Assembly (NCBI RefSeq): GCF_040676775.1
Contig: NZ_JBFAPP010000020.1
Location: 62,001-126,000, forward strand
Direction: 5' to 3'
Origin: Micromonospora_G sp040676775
GTDB lineage: Bacteria; Actinomycetota; Actinomycetes; Mycobacteriales; Micromonosporaceae
DNA: 64,000 nt
Part shown: positions 25,829-34,179 of the stretch, piece after piece
How positions within the stretch are numbered: position 1 is the first letter of the stretch
Layout of the letters: each line of letters starts with the position of its first letter
The notes under the pieces: model-generated
Database searches by the model: none
The model's input: only the letters and a program-made list of their open reading frames with translations
What the model was told of the DNA's origin: nothing
Position numbers and translations under genes: made by a program

Positions 25829-26746
25829 ATGGCCGACATCCATCCGTACGCCCGTGAGTTGGGTGATTTCCTGCGCGCCCGCCGCAGCCGGCTACGCCCG
25901 CAGGACATGGGCCTGGAGCCGGGCGGTCGGCGCAGGGTGACGGGGCTACGGCGCGAGGAACTGGCCCTGCTGGCCGGGCTGAGCACCGACTACTACCAGC
26001 GGATGGAACAGGGTCGGGAGGTGCGGCCGTCAGACACGGTCCTGGACGCGCTTGCCCGCGCACTCGATCTCGATCCGGAGGAGCGCCGGCACCTGTTCAC
26101 ACTGGCCCGTGCGGCCCGCCGGCCGGTGCCTACCCGGGTGCGCCCGGATCCGGAGCGGGTGCCGGACAGCACCCGGCGGCTGCTGCACGTGATGGGCGCC
26201 CCGGCGCTGGTGCTCGGCCGGCACCTCGACCTGCTCGCCTGGAACCATCTGGCGCAGGCATTGCTCGGCGACCCGGACACCTACCCGGTCGACCGGCTCA
26301 ACATGCTCCTGCTGATGTTCGACGACACGCAGACCGGCGCGCGGCGGTGCCTGGACTGGGAACAGCAGGCCCTGGAGTACATCGGCATGATGCGCGCCGC
26401 GGTCGCCACCGACCCCACCCACCCGCGCGCCACCGCGATCGTCGGCGAGTTGAGCATCCGCAGCGCCGACTTCCGCCGGCTGTGGGCCCGACACGACGTG
26501 CGGGAATCGGTCAGCGGCACGAAGACCTTCCGGGTCCCCGAGGTCGGCGACATCGTCCTGGACTGGGACACGTACCCGTTGCCCGGCAACCCTGGGCCGA
26601 TGATGCTGGTGTTCACCGCCGAACCGGGCAGTGCGGACGCCGACCGCCTCCAGTTGCTGGCATCCCTGCATGCCACCCGGGTCGGGACGGTGTCGGAGCG
26701 GGGCAACCCGCGGCGAGAGCCTCGACGAGTCGCGGGATCAGGGTGA
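25829..26746 (+). CDS. XRE-family regulator with MmyB-like ligand-binding domain
   Basis: ATG 25829; 305 residues. HTH about 8-75 with RRVTGLRREELALLAGLSTD and YYQRMEQGREVRPS, then MmyB domain (LDLLAWNHLAQALLGD; RLNMLLLMFDD; RALWARHDVRE-like segment; TYPLPGNPGPMMLVFTAEPG). Probably controls the divergent SDR in response to a small ligand. No Shine-Dalgarno lies before the ATG, again compatible with a leaderless transcript. Confidence 0.92.
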   Translation: MADIHPYARELGDFLRARRSRLRPQDMGLEPGGRRRVTGLRREELALLAGLSTDYYQRMEQGREVRPSDTVLDALARALDLDPEERRHLFTLARAARRPVPTRVRPDPERVPDSTRRLLHVMGAPALVLGRHLDLLAWNHLAQALLGDPDTYPVDRLNMLLLMFDDTQTGARRCLDWEQQALEYIGMMRAAVATDPTHPRATAIVGELSIRSADFRRLWARHDVRESVSGTKTFRVPEVGDIVLDWDTYPLPGNPGPMMLVFTAEPGSADADRLQLLASLHATRVGTVSERGNPRREPRRVAGSG

Positions 26747-26875
26747 GTTCCTGCCGTCAATTGCGCGCCGAACGCCGGCACCGTGTCCACCGTCCCAGCG
26801 TACGGTTGCCGCCGCCGTCATCTTCGTGGCAGGGCGCGGGCTTCGTCTCGTGGGTCTGACGGGCGGGGCGGCTGT

Positions 26876-27631
26876 TCATCCGTGGTCTGGACCTGGTGGG
26901 GCGGTGTCGTTCGAGGTCGTTCCGGGTTTGGTGTGGAGGACTTCGCGGGCCTGTTCGGCGGCCTGGGTGATCTTTTCGCTGATGAAGTCGAGGAAGCGGG
27001 CGATGTTCTCCAGGCGGGTGGCGGCGGGGGTGTGGGGGCCGAGGATGGCGACGCCTCGGCGTGCGGTTTCGACGAGCTGGTCGTTGGCTCGGGCGCTGGC
27101 GATCGTCGCCTGGTAGAAGAGTTCGTCGTCGACGACGTAGCGGTCGCGGCGGCGTTCGTCGCGTTCTCGGCGTACCAGGCTCTGGCTCTCCAGGAAGGCG
27201 ATCGCCTTGGAGATGGACGCCGGGCTGACCTGGAGTCGCGTAGCGAGTCCGGACGCGGTGAGGCTGCCCGCGTCGGTGGTGTACAGGCAGGTCAGCACCC
27301 TGGCTGCCATCTTGTTCAGGCCTGAGGCCATGAGGACGGTGGTGAACGTCTCCTCGTACTCGGCCACGGCCTCGGCGTCGCGTCCGTGTGGCAGGGTGAC
27401 CGACTCCGCCCCTCGGGAGGAGGCGGGCCGACGCCGGTGAGCCCGGCGTTCGGTGGCACGGTGGGCCAGGTCGGCGCGGTAGGCGGTGGGCCCGCCGTTG
27501 CGCATCACCTCGCGCGTGACCGTCGAGGTGGGACGGTCGAGGCGTCGGGCGATCTCGGCGTACGGGAGGCTGTCGGCCAGCCCCAACGCGATCTGCTGGC
27601 GTTCCTGCTGGGTGAGTCTGCCTCCCGGCAT
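26876..27631 (-). CDS. Regulator fusing an IS30-transposase-type HTH to a MarR/GbsR-type domain
   Basis: ATG 27631 behind AGGGAGAA; 251 residues. Residues about 5-65 match the DNA-binding head of IS30-family transposases (RLTQQERQQIALGLADSLPY, AEIARRLDRPTSTVTREVMR). Residues about 85-235 form a MarR/GbsR-like winged helix (NKMAARVLTCLYTTDAGSLT, ATRLQVSPASISKAIAFLES). No DDE catalytic domain is present. It is divergent from a DUF4097 gene; two CATTGCAA-type sites lie in the intergenic region. Probably a ligand-responsive repressor of that pair, using two DNA-binding heads. Confidence 0.85.
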   Translation of the reverse strand: MPGGRLTQQERQQIALGLADSLPYAEIARRLDRPTSTVTREVMRNGGPTAYRADLAHRATERRAHRRRPASSRGAESVTLPHGRDAEAVAEYEETFTTVLMASGLNKMAARVLTCLYTTDAGSLTASGLATRLQVSPASISKAIAFLESQSLVRRERDERRRDRYVVDDELFYQATIASARANDQLVETARRGVAILGPHTPAATRLENIARFLDFISEKITQAAEQAREVLHTKPGTTSNDTAPPGPDHG

Positions 27632-27697
27632 CGCGTTCTCCCTGGTGATCCTTCGTGGCGGTCCCTGATCCTCGCACTATAGCGTTCACCTCCAGTT

Positions 27698-27750
27698 CAT
27701 TGCAATGGACAGGTCGGCCCGCGTTGCGTTGTTCTCAGCATCATTGCAAC
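27698..27750. promoter_or_regulatory. Paired CATTGCAATG / CATTGCAAC sites
   Basis: CATTGCAATG (27698-27707) is a perfect 10-bp palindrome; CATTGCAAC (27742-27750) repeats eight of its bases 44 bp downstream, about four helical turns away. They lie between the IS30-HTH/MarR regulator and the DUF4097 gene and are the best operator candidates. Confidence 0.55.
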
Positions 27751-27759
27751 AGTTTCTAG

Positions 27760-27783
27760 CCCTCTGCCTGCACAAACAGAGGG
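27760..27783 (+). promoter_or_regulatory. Hairpin in the leader of the DUF4097 gene
   Basis: CCCTCTG and CAGAGGG form perfect 7-bp arms with a 10-base loop, about 90 bp upstream of the DUF4097 start. It could be a leader RNA structure or an operator. Confidence 0.45.
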
Positions 27784-27870
27784 TCGAAGCAACAAGCCTG
27801 TTGCCGGGAAATGGAAAGCAACGTAGCGTTTCCAATGTCAGAAACAAACGAACGAGCACGGGAGAGCACC

Positions 27871-28536
27871 ATGCAGAAGTTCGACACCCCCGCCCCGATC
27901 TCCGCCGTCCTGGACATCCCCGCCGGACGCGTTCAGTTCATCGCCGCAGACCGCGCCGACACCACCGTCGAGGTCCTGCCCGCCGACCCCACCAAGAGCC
28001 GCGACGCCAAGACCGCCGAGCGGACCACCGTCGCCTACGCCGACGGCGTCCTGCGGATCACGGCCTCGACCTCCGGCAGCCAGCTCGTCGGCCCCTCCGG
28101 ATCCATCGAGGTGACCGTCCAGCTACCTGCCGACTCCCGGATCGAGGCCAAGACCGCCAGCGCCGAACTCCGCGGCGTCGGACGCCTCGGTGACATCGTC
28201 TTCGAAGGCGCGTACCGCCAGATCAAGATCGACGAGGCCGCGAGCGTGCGCCTCACCGCGATCGACGGCGACGTCGAGGTCGGACGGCTCAACGGCCCCG
28301 CGCAGATCAGCACCGCGAGGGGCGACATCCGGATCACCGAGGCCGTACGCGGAACGGTCGTGCTCCGTACCCAGTCCGGCGACATCTCGGTCGACGCCGC
28401 TGCCGGCGTCTCGGCGGCCCTGGACGCCGGCACCGACCACGGCCGCATCAGCAACTCCCTCAAGAACGACGGCACCGCCGAACTCGACATCCGCGCCACC
28501 ACCGCCCACGGCGACATCACCGCCCGCAGCCTCTGA
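27871..28536 (+). CDS. DUF4097-family beta-repeat protein
   Basis: ATG 27871 behind GGGAGAGC chosen over ATG 27811; 221 residues. The second half is a regular beta-helix-like repeat (VEVGRLNGPAQISTARGDIR, GTVVLRTQSGDISVDAAAG, LDIRATTAHGDITARSL) in which GDI turns recur about every 20 residues, the DUF4097 hallmark. No signal peptide or membrane segment. Function unknown; in actinomycetes such genes sit beside hydrolases or ABC transporters under a dedicated regulator. Here it precedes an alpha/beta hydrolase by 68 nt and is divergent from the IS30-HTH/MarR fusion. Confidence 0.88.
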   Translation: MQKFDTPAPISAVLDIPAGRVQFIAADRADTTVEVLPADPTKSRDAKTAERTTVAYADGVLRITASTSGSQLVGPSGSIEVTVQLPADSRIEAKTASAELRGVGRLGDIVFEGAYRQIKIDEAASVRLTAIDGDVEVGRLNGPAQISTARGDIRITEAVRGTVVLRTQSGDISVDAAAGVSAALDAGTDHGRISNSLKNDGTAELDIRATTAHGDITARSL

Positions 28537-28604
28537 AACAGCAGGACCGGGACCTAAGGGTCTGAAAGTCGTACGAGACGCCCGACACGACCAGGAGTGA
28601 AACC

Positions 28605-29420
28605 ATGACGGAGAACAGCACCTCCTCGGACAGCTCGAAGTGGACCGGCATGATGCCGGTCGACGACACGGCCCTGGCCGTCACCGACACCGGCGGTCCC
28701 GGTGTCCCGGTGGTCTACCTCAACGGCCAGTTCGCCACCCAGGGGTACTGGCGGCGGGTCATCGCCGAACTGGGTACGGGGTGGCGGCACATCACCTACG
28801 ACGAGCGGGCCCGTGGCAGATCGAGGCGCTCGGCCGACTATTCCTTCGACGCGGCCCTCCGGGACGTCGACGCCGTTCTTGCGGCCCGGGGCGTGGACCG
28901 GGCCGTGGTGGTGGGCTGGTCCTACGGTGCGGTCGTCGCGGCGCACTGGGCCAACCGGAACCCCGAGCGCGCCCTGGGCGCGGTCCTGGTCGACGGCGCT
29001 TTCCCGTACGACTGGCTCGACGACGCCATGGAACAACGGATCCGGAAGATGTTCCGGCGGATGAACTGGTTCCTACCCCTGCTGCGCCCGACGGGCCTGG
29101 CCCCGCGGATGAATCCCGAACAGATGGCGAACAGCAACATCGAACTCGGCAAACTCTCCCGCGAGCGTGAACTCGGCCCCGTGCTCGACGACATCACGGT
29201 CCCGACCCGGTACGTGGTCGCCTCGGGGACGTCGCTCGGCAGCCGCGGTGACGAGCAGGAGCGGATACGCACCAGCCTCGACACGGTGACCGTCCGCAAC
29301 CCGAACATCCAGATCGGCGCGAAGGTCGCCAGCAACCACGGTGCGATCCTCAAGAAGGACTTCCCGGCCATCGCCAAGGCCGTACGCGACATCGCCGCCC
29401 TCGACCACGGGAGGCGCTGA
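28605..29420 (+). CDS. Alpha/beta hydrolase
   Basis: ATG 28605; 271 residues. Nucleophile elbow GWSYGAVVA, N-terminal strand VPVVYLNGQFATQGYW, loop ITYDERARGRSRRS and a C-terminal VASNHGAIL with the catalytic His. The usual acid is expected after the PTRYVVASGTS strand but is not obvious. Likely co-transcribed with the DUF4097 gene. Substrate unknown. Confidence 0.88.
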   Translation: MTENSTSSDSSKWTGMMPVDDTALAVTDTGGPGVPVVYLNGQFATQGYWRRVIAELGTGWRHITYDERARGRSRRSADYSFDAALRDVDAVLAARGVDRAVVVGWSYGAVVAAHWANRNPERALGAVLVDGAFPYDWLDDAMEQRIRKMFRRMNWFLPLLRPTGLAPRMNPEQMANSNIELGKLSRERELGPVLDDITVPTRYVVASGTSLGSRGDEQERIRTSLDTVTVRNPNIQIGAKVASNHGAILKKDFPAIAKAVRDIAALDHGRR

Positions 29421-29593
29421 AGACCCGCACACAACTGCCTGTCGTCGCCATCGTCGTCCAGTTCGACCGCGTCCGGATCGCGCAGCGGCCGTAGTCGCTC
29501 GCGCGGGACGGACGCGGTGGAGCTGGGTGTGTTCGGGCGGGAACGCTAAGCTGCCAGACACCACCTGCCGAACCGCTGCTTGAGGAGTCGAGC

Positions 29594-30421
29594 GTGCCGC
29601 AGAGTCGTAGCGTCCACGAGGCTGGTCGGTCCGGGTCGGGGATCGACACGACGGTCGCCCACAACGCCCGGATCTGGGACTACTGGCTGGGTGGCAAGGA
29701 CAACTACCAGGTCGACCGGGAGGTGGGGGACCGGATCCGGGAGATGGTCCCGCACATCGATGCCGTGGCCCGCGCGGACCGAGCCTTTCTGGCCCGAGCC
29801 GCCCGTTTCCTGGCCGGGGAGGCGGGGATCCGACAGTTCCTCGACATCGGGACCGGCCTGCCTACCGCGAACAACACCCACGAGGTCGCCCAAGCGGTCG
29901 CTCCGGAGTCCCGCATCGTCTACGTCGACAACGATCCGCTGGTGCTGGTGCACGCCCGCGCGTTGCTGAACAGCAACGCCGAGGGCGCGACCGACTACGT
30001 CGAGGCGGACGTCCGCGACCCGGACACCATCCTGTCCCGGGCCCGGCAGACGCTGGACTTCGACCAGCCGATCGCGATCATGTTGTTGGGCGTCCTGAAC
30101 TTCGTGCAGGACGACGGGCAGGTGCAGGCCATCGTGGACCGCCTGCTGGACGCCGTACCCTCCGGCAGTTACCTGGCGCTCACCCACCCGACGGTCGAAC
30201 TCGGTGGCGAAGGAAACGTCGAGGCCATGGCGTACTACAACCAGCACGCCACTCCGCAGATCTGTGCCCGCGGCGGCGCGGAGATCACGCGGCTCGTCCG
30301 GCGGCTGGACCTGGTCGAGCCGGGCCTGGTGTCGTGTGCGGTGTGGCGGGCCGATCGCGACGAGGACGGCGCGCTGCCTGCGCAGGTGCCGCAGTACGGC
30401 GTGGTCGGGCGCAAGCCCTGA
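29594..30421 (+). CDS. DUF574-type SAM-dependent methyltransferase
   Basis: GTG 29594 behind TGAGGAG; 275 residues. Family-specific NARIWDYWLGGKDNYQVDRE near the N-terminus, SAM-binding FLDIGTGLPTANNTHEVAQA, acidic loop IVYVDNDPLVLVHARALL and ADVRDPDTIL. This actinobacteria-specific family (Methyltransf_19) is often present in many copies, commonly next to regulators or secondary metabolism genes. Acceptor unknown. Confidence 0.92.
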   Translation: MPQSRSVHEAGRSGSGIDTTVAHNARIWDYWLGGKDNYQVDREVGDRIREMVPHIDAVARADRAFLARAARFLAGEAGIRQFLDIGTGLPTANNTHEVAQAVAPESRIVYVDNDPLVLVHARALLNSNAEGATDYVEADVRDPDTILSRARQTLDFDQPIAIMLLGVLNFVQDDGQVQAIVDRLLDAVPSGSYLALTHPTVELGGEGNVEAMAYYNQHATPQICARGGAEITRLVRRLDLVEPGLVSCAVWRADRDEDGALPAQVPQYGVVGRKP

Positions 30422-30488
30422 AGCCGCCCGGCGTCCGCACCCGGCACCGGCCTGCTCCGCCCAATCGGAGGGTCCATATGCTCACGCG

Positions 30489-31097
30489 GTGAACCTGGAA
30501 CAGGTGCGGCAGTCATATGGGTCCGTCGCCGAGCTATACATCGAGCTGTTCGGTACAAGCCAGCAGGTACACGCCGACGACCTCGACTTCATCGGGCGAC
30601 ACCTGGCGGGCCGACCGGGCACCGTGCTCGACCTGGGCTGCGGGCCTGGCCACATCACCGATCACCTCCGTTCGCTGGGCGTCGACGCGACAGGAATCGA
30701 CATGGTCCCCGAGTTCGTCGCCCATGCGAAGGCAGCCCACCCGAGCGGTAGCTACCAGCTCGGTTCGTTCGAAAGTCTCGCCGTTGCCGACCACTCCGTC
30801 GCCGGCATCCTGGCCTGGTACTCGCTGATCCATTTCACGCCGCAAGACCTCGACGGCGTGCTCGCCGAGTTCCGGCGAGCAATTGCCCCGAAGGGAACGT
30901 TGGTGGTTGGTTTCTTCGACGCCGACGAGGTCGCTGCCTTCGACCACAAGGTCGTGACCGCCTACCGTTGGCCCGTCGACGAGTTCTCCGAGCGACTGGC
31001 CCGAGCCGGTTTCACGGAGGTGGAGCGCCTCCAGCGGCCCAGCGAGGGGACCCATCGGCCACACGCCGTCATCGCGGCAGTCGCAACCGAACGGTGA
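30489..31097 (+). CDS. Class I SAM-dependent methyltransferase
   Basis: Start at GTG 30489, where homology-like sequence begins (NLEQVRQSYGSVAELYIELF); the frame is open further upstream but overlaps the previous gene. 202 residues. Motif I TVLDLGCGPGHITDHL, acidic GIDMVPEFV, and the post-motif LAWYSLIHFTPQDLDGVLAE. GGAGGG lies about 17 nt upstream, rather far. Substrate unknown. Confidence 0.88.
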   Translation: MNLEQVRQSYGSVAELYIELFGTSQQVHADDLDFIGRHLAGRPGTVLDLGCGPGHITDHLRSLGVDATGIDMVPEFVAHAKAAHPSGSYQLGSFESLAVADHSVAGILAWYSLIHFTPQDLDGVLAEFRRAIAPKGTLVVGFFDADEVAAFDHKVVTAYRWPVDEFSERLARAGFTEVERLQRPSEGTHRPHAVIAAVATER

Positions 31098-31207
31098 ACT
31101 GACTCGGCGTCGACGTACAAATCTTGATTTTCTAACTTGATTTCAAGATCATGGGGCTCGCGCGGTCCGGCAGGATTCGATGCGTCGTCGGCGCGGCCGG
31201 GTAAACT
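31098..31207. other. Intergenic stretch before the riboswitch
   Basis: AT-rich patch with a CTTGATTTCAAG palindrome (31136-31147) soon after the methyltransferase stop, then a possible -10 TAAACT at 31203-31207/8 directly in front of the aptamer. No gene seen. Confidence 0.4.
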
Positions 31208-31319
31208 GCGCGTCGGCCGCTACTGGCGAGGGTGGAGCACCACCGGGGAACCGGCCGCGTGGAGAGTGTGGCGCCGTCCGCCTGGGCGCCTCCGGAAGCA
31301 GACGTCCTGCGATCGGAGG
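31208..31319 (+). promoter_or_regulatory. ZTP (pfl) riboswitch with Shine-Dalgarno-sequestering platform
   Basis: The aptamer reproduces the pfl/ZTP consensus in order: P1 CGGCCG (31214-31219 with 31252-31257), ACTGGCGA at 31222-31229, P2 GGTGG-AGCA-CCACC (31231-31244), the conserved GGGGAA (31245-31250) and the 3' domain GGCGCC-GTCCGCCTG-GGCGCC (31270-31290) with its CCGCCTGGGCG core. GGCG 31225-31228 can pair with CGCC 31279-31282 to form the family pseudoknot. The platform is visible: CCTCCG at 31289-31294 pairs with CGGAGG at 31314-31319, the Shine-Dalgarno of the next gene. The last two bases of the aptamer stem are shared with this anti-SD helix, so ligand binding should free the ribosome site (ON switch). 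ZTP accumulates when 10-formyl-THF is low, and the gene controlled is an AICAR formyltransferase. Confidence 0.93.
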
Positions 31320-31324
31320 CACCC

Positions 31325-32425
31325 ATGAACCTGCGTTACGGCCTGAACCCCCACCAGCGGCCCGCGACCGCGACACCGATCGATCCGATGCGGCAACCCT
31401 TCCGAGTCCTTCACGGCGACGCGTCCTACATCAATATCCTGGACGCGGCCGCCGCCTGGCAGCTCGTTAGTGAGGCCGCGAACGCCCTCGGCCGGCCCGC
31501 CGCGGCTTCCTTCAAACACGTCTCACCAGCGGGAGCTGCGGCGGCGGGTCCGATCGACGCCGTCATGGCCCGGACCTACGGGCTGGAGCCGACCACCGTC
31601 GGGGCGTCGACCAGTGCCTACGTCCGCGCACGAGACGCGGACCCGAAAAGCTCCTACGGTGACTTCGTCGCCGTGTCGGAGACCGTCGACGGGGAACTCG
31701 CCGATCTGCTGCGCCGGGTGGTCTCGGACGGCATCGTCGCCCCGGGATACGAGCCCGGAGTCGTGACCACGCTGTCGGCGAAGAAAGGAGGCCGCTTCCT
31801 CGTGCTGGAGGCTGACAGGGACTTCCGGCCACCATCGACGGAGACACGCGACGTGTACGGCCTGCGGCTCACCCAACCCCGAGACGACCTCACACTGACC
31901 CGCGACATGTTGTCCGACCCGCGGCTACCCGCATCAGCAGTGGACGACCTGCTGCTCGGCCTCGTCGTCGTCAGGTACACCCAATCGAACTCCGTGGCCT
32001 ACCTCCGCGATGGGATGACGTTGGGAATCGGAGCTGGCCAACAGTCACGAGTGGACTGCACTCAGCTCGCTGGCGCCAAGGTCGACACCTGGTGGATGCG
32101 GCGCCACCCCGGAATTCGCACACTCGACGTGGGCCCCAGCACCAAAATCCAGGATCACGTCAATGAACAAATCCGCCGGACCGCCGCCGAGGACAAAACC
32201 CTCGACCTCGCCGATCGGAGCGGGTGGCTACGGCAGCTCGACCAGGTGGCATTCGTGTCCGACGGCGCACTCCCATTCGCCGACAACGTCGAACAAGCCA
32301 AACGACACGGCGTCCGCTACATCGCCGAGCCAGGTGATTCCATTCGATCCGCCGACGTGCTCGCCGAGTGTCAGCGCCACGGCATCACCCTCGTACGTAC
32401 CGGCGTTCGCCTGTTCCGCCACTGA
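31325..32425 (+). CDS. Stand-alone AICAR formyltransferase (PurH C-terminal domain type)
   Basis: ATG 31325 with GGAGG at 31315-31319; 366 residues. It begins directly with the AICARFT domain (LRYGLNPHQRP) and lacks the N-terminal IMP-cyclohydrolase (MGS-fold) domain of bifunctional PurH. Catalytic Lys64-His65 in SFKHVSPAG, and the substrate segments VVRYTQSNSVAYLRDGMTLG and IGAGQQSRVDC are kept. It would formylate AICAR with 10-formyl-THF to FAICAR, in purine synthesis or ZMP clearance. Upstream ZTP riboswitch supports this function directly. A second, canonical purH is expected elsewhere in the genome. Confidence 0.92.
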   Translation: MNLRYGLNPHQRPATATPIDPMRQPFRVLHGDASYINILDAAAAWQLVSEAANALGRPAAASFKHVSPAGAAAAGPIDAVMARTYGLEPTTVGASTSAYVRARDADPKSSYGDFVAVSETVDGELADLLRRVVSDGIVAPGYEPGVVTTLSAKKGGRFLVLEADRDFRPPSTETRDVYGLRLTQPRDDLTLTRDMLSDPRLPASAVDDLLLGLVVVRYTQSNSVAYLRDGMTLGIGAGQQSRVDCTQLAGAKVDTWWMRRHPGIRTLDVGPSTKIQDHVNEQIRRTAAEDKTLDLADRSGWLRQLDQVAFVSDGALPFADNVEQAKRHGVRYIAEPGDSIRSADVLAECQRHGITLVRTGVRLFRH

Positions 32426-32539
32426 CCTCCAGCCCAAACCACCGCACCCGGGTACGCTGCCGTTCGCTACGCCGCCATCGCCAGCCTGCGCTTTCCCGGA
32501 ATCGGAGATGCGACCGGAGGAGCCGGATAAGGTGTTTAA

Positions 32540-33229
32540 ATGGCGCAAACTGCGACACTTGTCCTGATCCATGGCGCCTGGCACGGGTCCTGGTGTTGGG
32601 AACGCCTACTGGCCGAACTAGCGGACCTCGACGTCAGGGTGGGTGTGCTGCCGAGCACCGGACCAGACCCGGCCAGGTTGGGTGACCTGCACGACGACGT
32701 GGTGGCGGTTCGGGCGACGCTGGCCGACATCGCCGGGCCGGTGGTGGTATGCGGACACTCGTACGGCGGAATTCCGGTCACGGAAGCCGCGGCCGGGCTG
32801 GACAACGTACGGCGGCTCGTCTACCTGTCCAGTCTCCCGCTCGATGCCGGTCAGTCCCTCTTCGACTTCACCGAACACGAATTCCCTCCGTTCTGGGACG
32901 TGCGCGGGGACGACGGATACTTCGACGTACGCGATCCCCGGACAACCCTCTATCAGGACGTCGAGCCCGCCGTCGCGGACGAGATGGTGCCGCGGCTCGG
33001 ACACCAGGCGCTGGCTTCGGCGACCCAGCCGGTGACTCGGGCGGGTTGGCGGGAGATCGACAGCACCTACGTCGTCTGCGCGAAGGACGCGGCGTTTCCA
33101 CTGCCAGGGCAGGAGGCGTTGGCCGCGCGATGCGGTTCCGTCCGGCGCCTCGACAGCGGGCACTCGCCGTTCTTCTCCCAGCCCGCGAAATTGGCGGAAC
33201 TGCTGCGTGAAGAGCTGACCCGCGCCTGA
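32540..33229 (+). CDS. Alpha/beta hydrolase (methylesterase-like)
   Basis: ATG 32540; 229 residues. Opening LVLIHGAWHGSWCWERLLAE is the oxyanion/N-terminal motif of the hydroxynitrile-lyase/methylesterase-like branch; nucleophile in VVCGHSYGG; acid in STYVVCAKDAAFP; His in LDSGHSPFFS. All triad residues are present. Physiological substrate unknown. Starts 114 nt after the AICAR formyltransferase; co-transcription is possible. Confidence 0.9.
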   Translation: MAQTATLVLIHGAWHGSWCWERLLAELADLDVRVGVLPSTGPDPARLGDLHDDVVAVRATLADIAGPVVVCGHSYGGIPVTEAAAGLDNVRRLVYLSSLPLDAGQSLFDFTEHEFPPFWDVRGDDGYFDVRDPRTTLYQDVEPAVADEMVPRLGHQALASATQPVTRAGWREIDSTYVVCAKDAAFPLPGQEALAARCGSVRRLDSGHSPFFSQPAKLAELLREELTRA

Positions 33230-33294
33230 CGCCGGTAACAAGCCGCGGGCTGTCTTCCCGCTGTGCCGGCGATGCAATCCCGGCGGCGCCGTCC

Positions 33295-34035
33295 TCAGAT
33301 GCTGTTCTCGGCGGCGTCGAGAAGGTGCCACAGCAGCGCGCTCAGGGCGCCGCCGGAAACGGTCGCGACGAGCAGCGCGGGCCATTCGCGCCAGAGGCGG
33401 TGCGTCGTGACGAGCCAGGCCAGGACGACGAGCGGAAGCACGATCCTGACCAGATTCGAGATGACCACGCCGAGGAGGAACTCCGTCTGGTGCGGGTCGG
33501 ACACCGCCAGCAGTTGCCACGGTGGTACTACCGCGACCGCATGCCAGCCCTCACCGGACAGGAACCCAGTCGTGACCCCGGCAGCCAACGCTGCCCGCTT
33601 CACCCCGCCCACTCGTACGAGATAGCCGAGCAGACCGAGCGTCGGTCCTGCGACCACCGCACCGATCAGCCAGAGCGCGGTCATGATGGCGATGGAGCGC
33701 AGACCCTGCAGGTCGGCCGACGTGCCGTCGTCGAGGTAGGCGCCGCTCCATCGACGACTGACGAACACTACAAGCAGGTAGTAGAGCAGCGTGGCCAGCA
33801 CCAACACGCCGGTGGCAGTGGCGGCGGCACGCCGGGGGCTCGCAGCGAAACGGCCGGTCAGGAAGGCTGCCGAACCCCATGCGAAGGCACTGCTGACGAG
33901 CGCGACCATGACCTGTCCGACGACACCCTCGACGGAGTCGGCGACGAACGCGAGCAGCCCCAGCAGGACCGCGACACCTGTCGCGACGATGGACGTACGG
34001 GTGCGGCGACGACCGTCTTCGGCAACGTCGGTCAC
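33295..34035 (-). CDS. DUF6518-type integral membrane protein
   Basis: Start taken at GTG 34035, after which a short charged N-terminus (DVAEDGRRRTRTS) leads into membrane segments; the frame upstream to 34179 is not protein-like. 246 residues, seven or so hydrophobic helices (VAVLLGLLAFVADSVEGVVG; GVLVLATLLYYLLVVFVS; AGPTLGLLGYLVRVGG; IVLPLVVLAWLV). The GEGWHAV segment and overall layout match the DUF6518 family. Function unknown. Confidence 0.75.
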   Translation of the reverse strand: MTDVAEDGRRRTRTSIVATGVAVLLGLLAFVADSVEGVVGQVMVALVSSAFAWGSAAFLTGRFAASPRRAAATATGVLVLATLLYYLLVVFVSRRWSGAYLDDGTSADLQGLRSIAIMTALWLIGAVVAGPTLGLLGYLVRVGGVKRAALAAGVTTGFLSGEGWHAVAVVPPWQLLAVSDPHQTEFLLGVVISNLVRIVLPLVVLAWLVTTHRLWREWPALLVATVSGGALSALLWHLLDAAENSI

Positions 34036-34179
34036 GCCCAGATCATCGCATGGTGCCACCGGTCGACGGTCCGAGTCGAGCGGATGTCCCGACGGTCCGG
34101 GACATGGGCGCCTTTCATCCGGGACGAGACCGCCTCGAAGGTGATGGCTTCCATCGAGGAGATCGGGAGGTCTATCCAC

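Noticed and set aside
26876..27631. IS30 insertion sequence
   Set aside because: Only the DNA-binding head is present, fused in frame to a MarR domain; no DDE domain or terminal inverted repeats.
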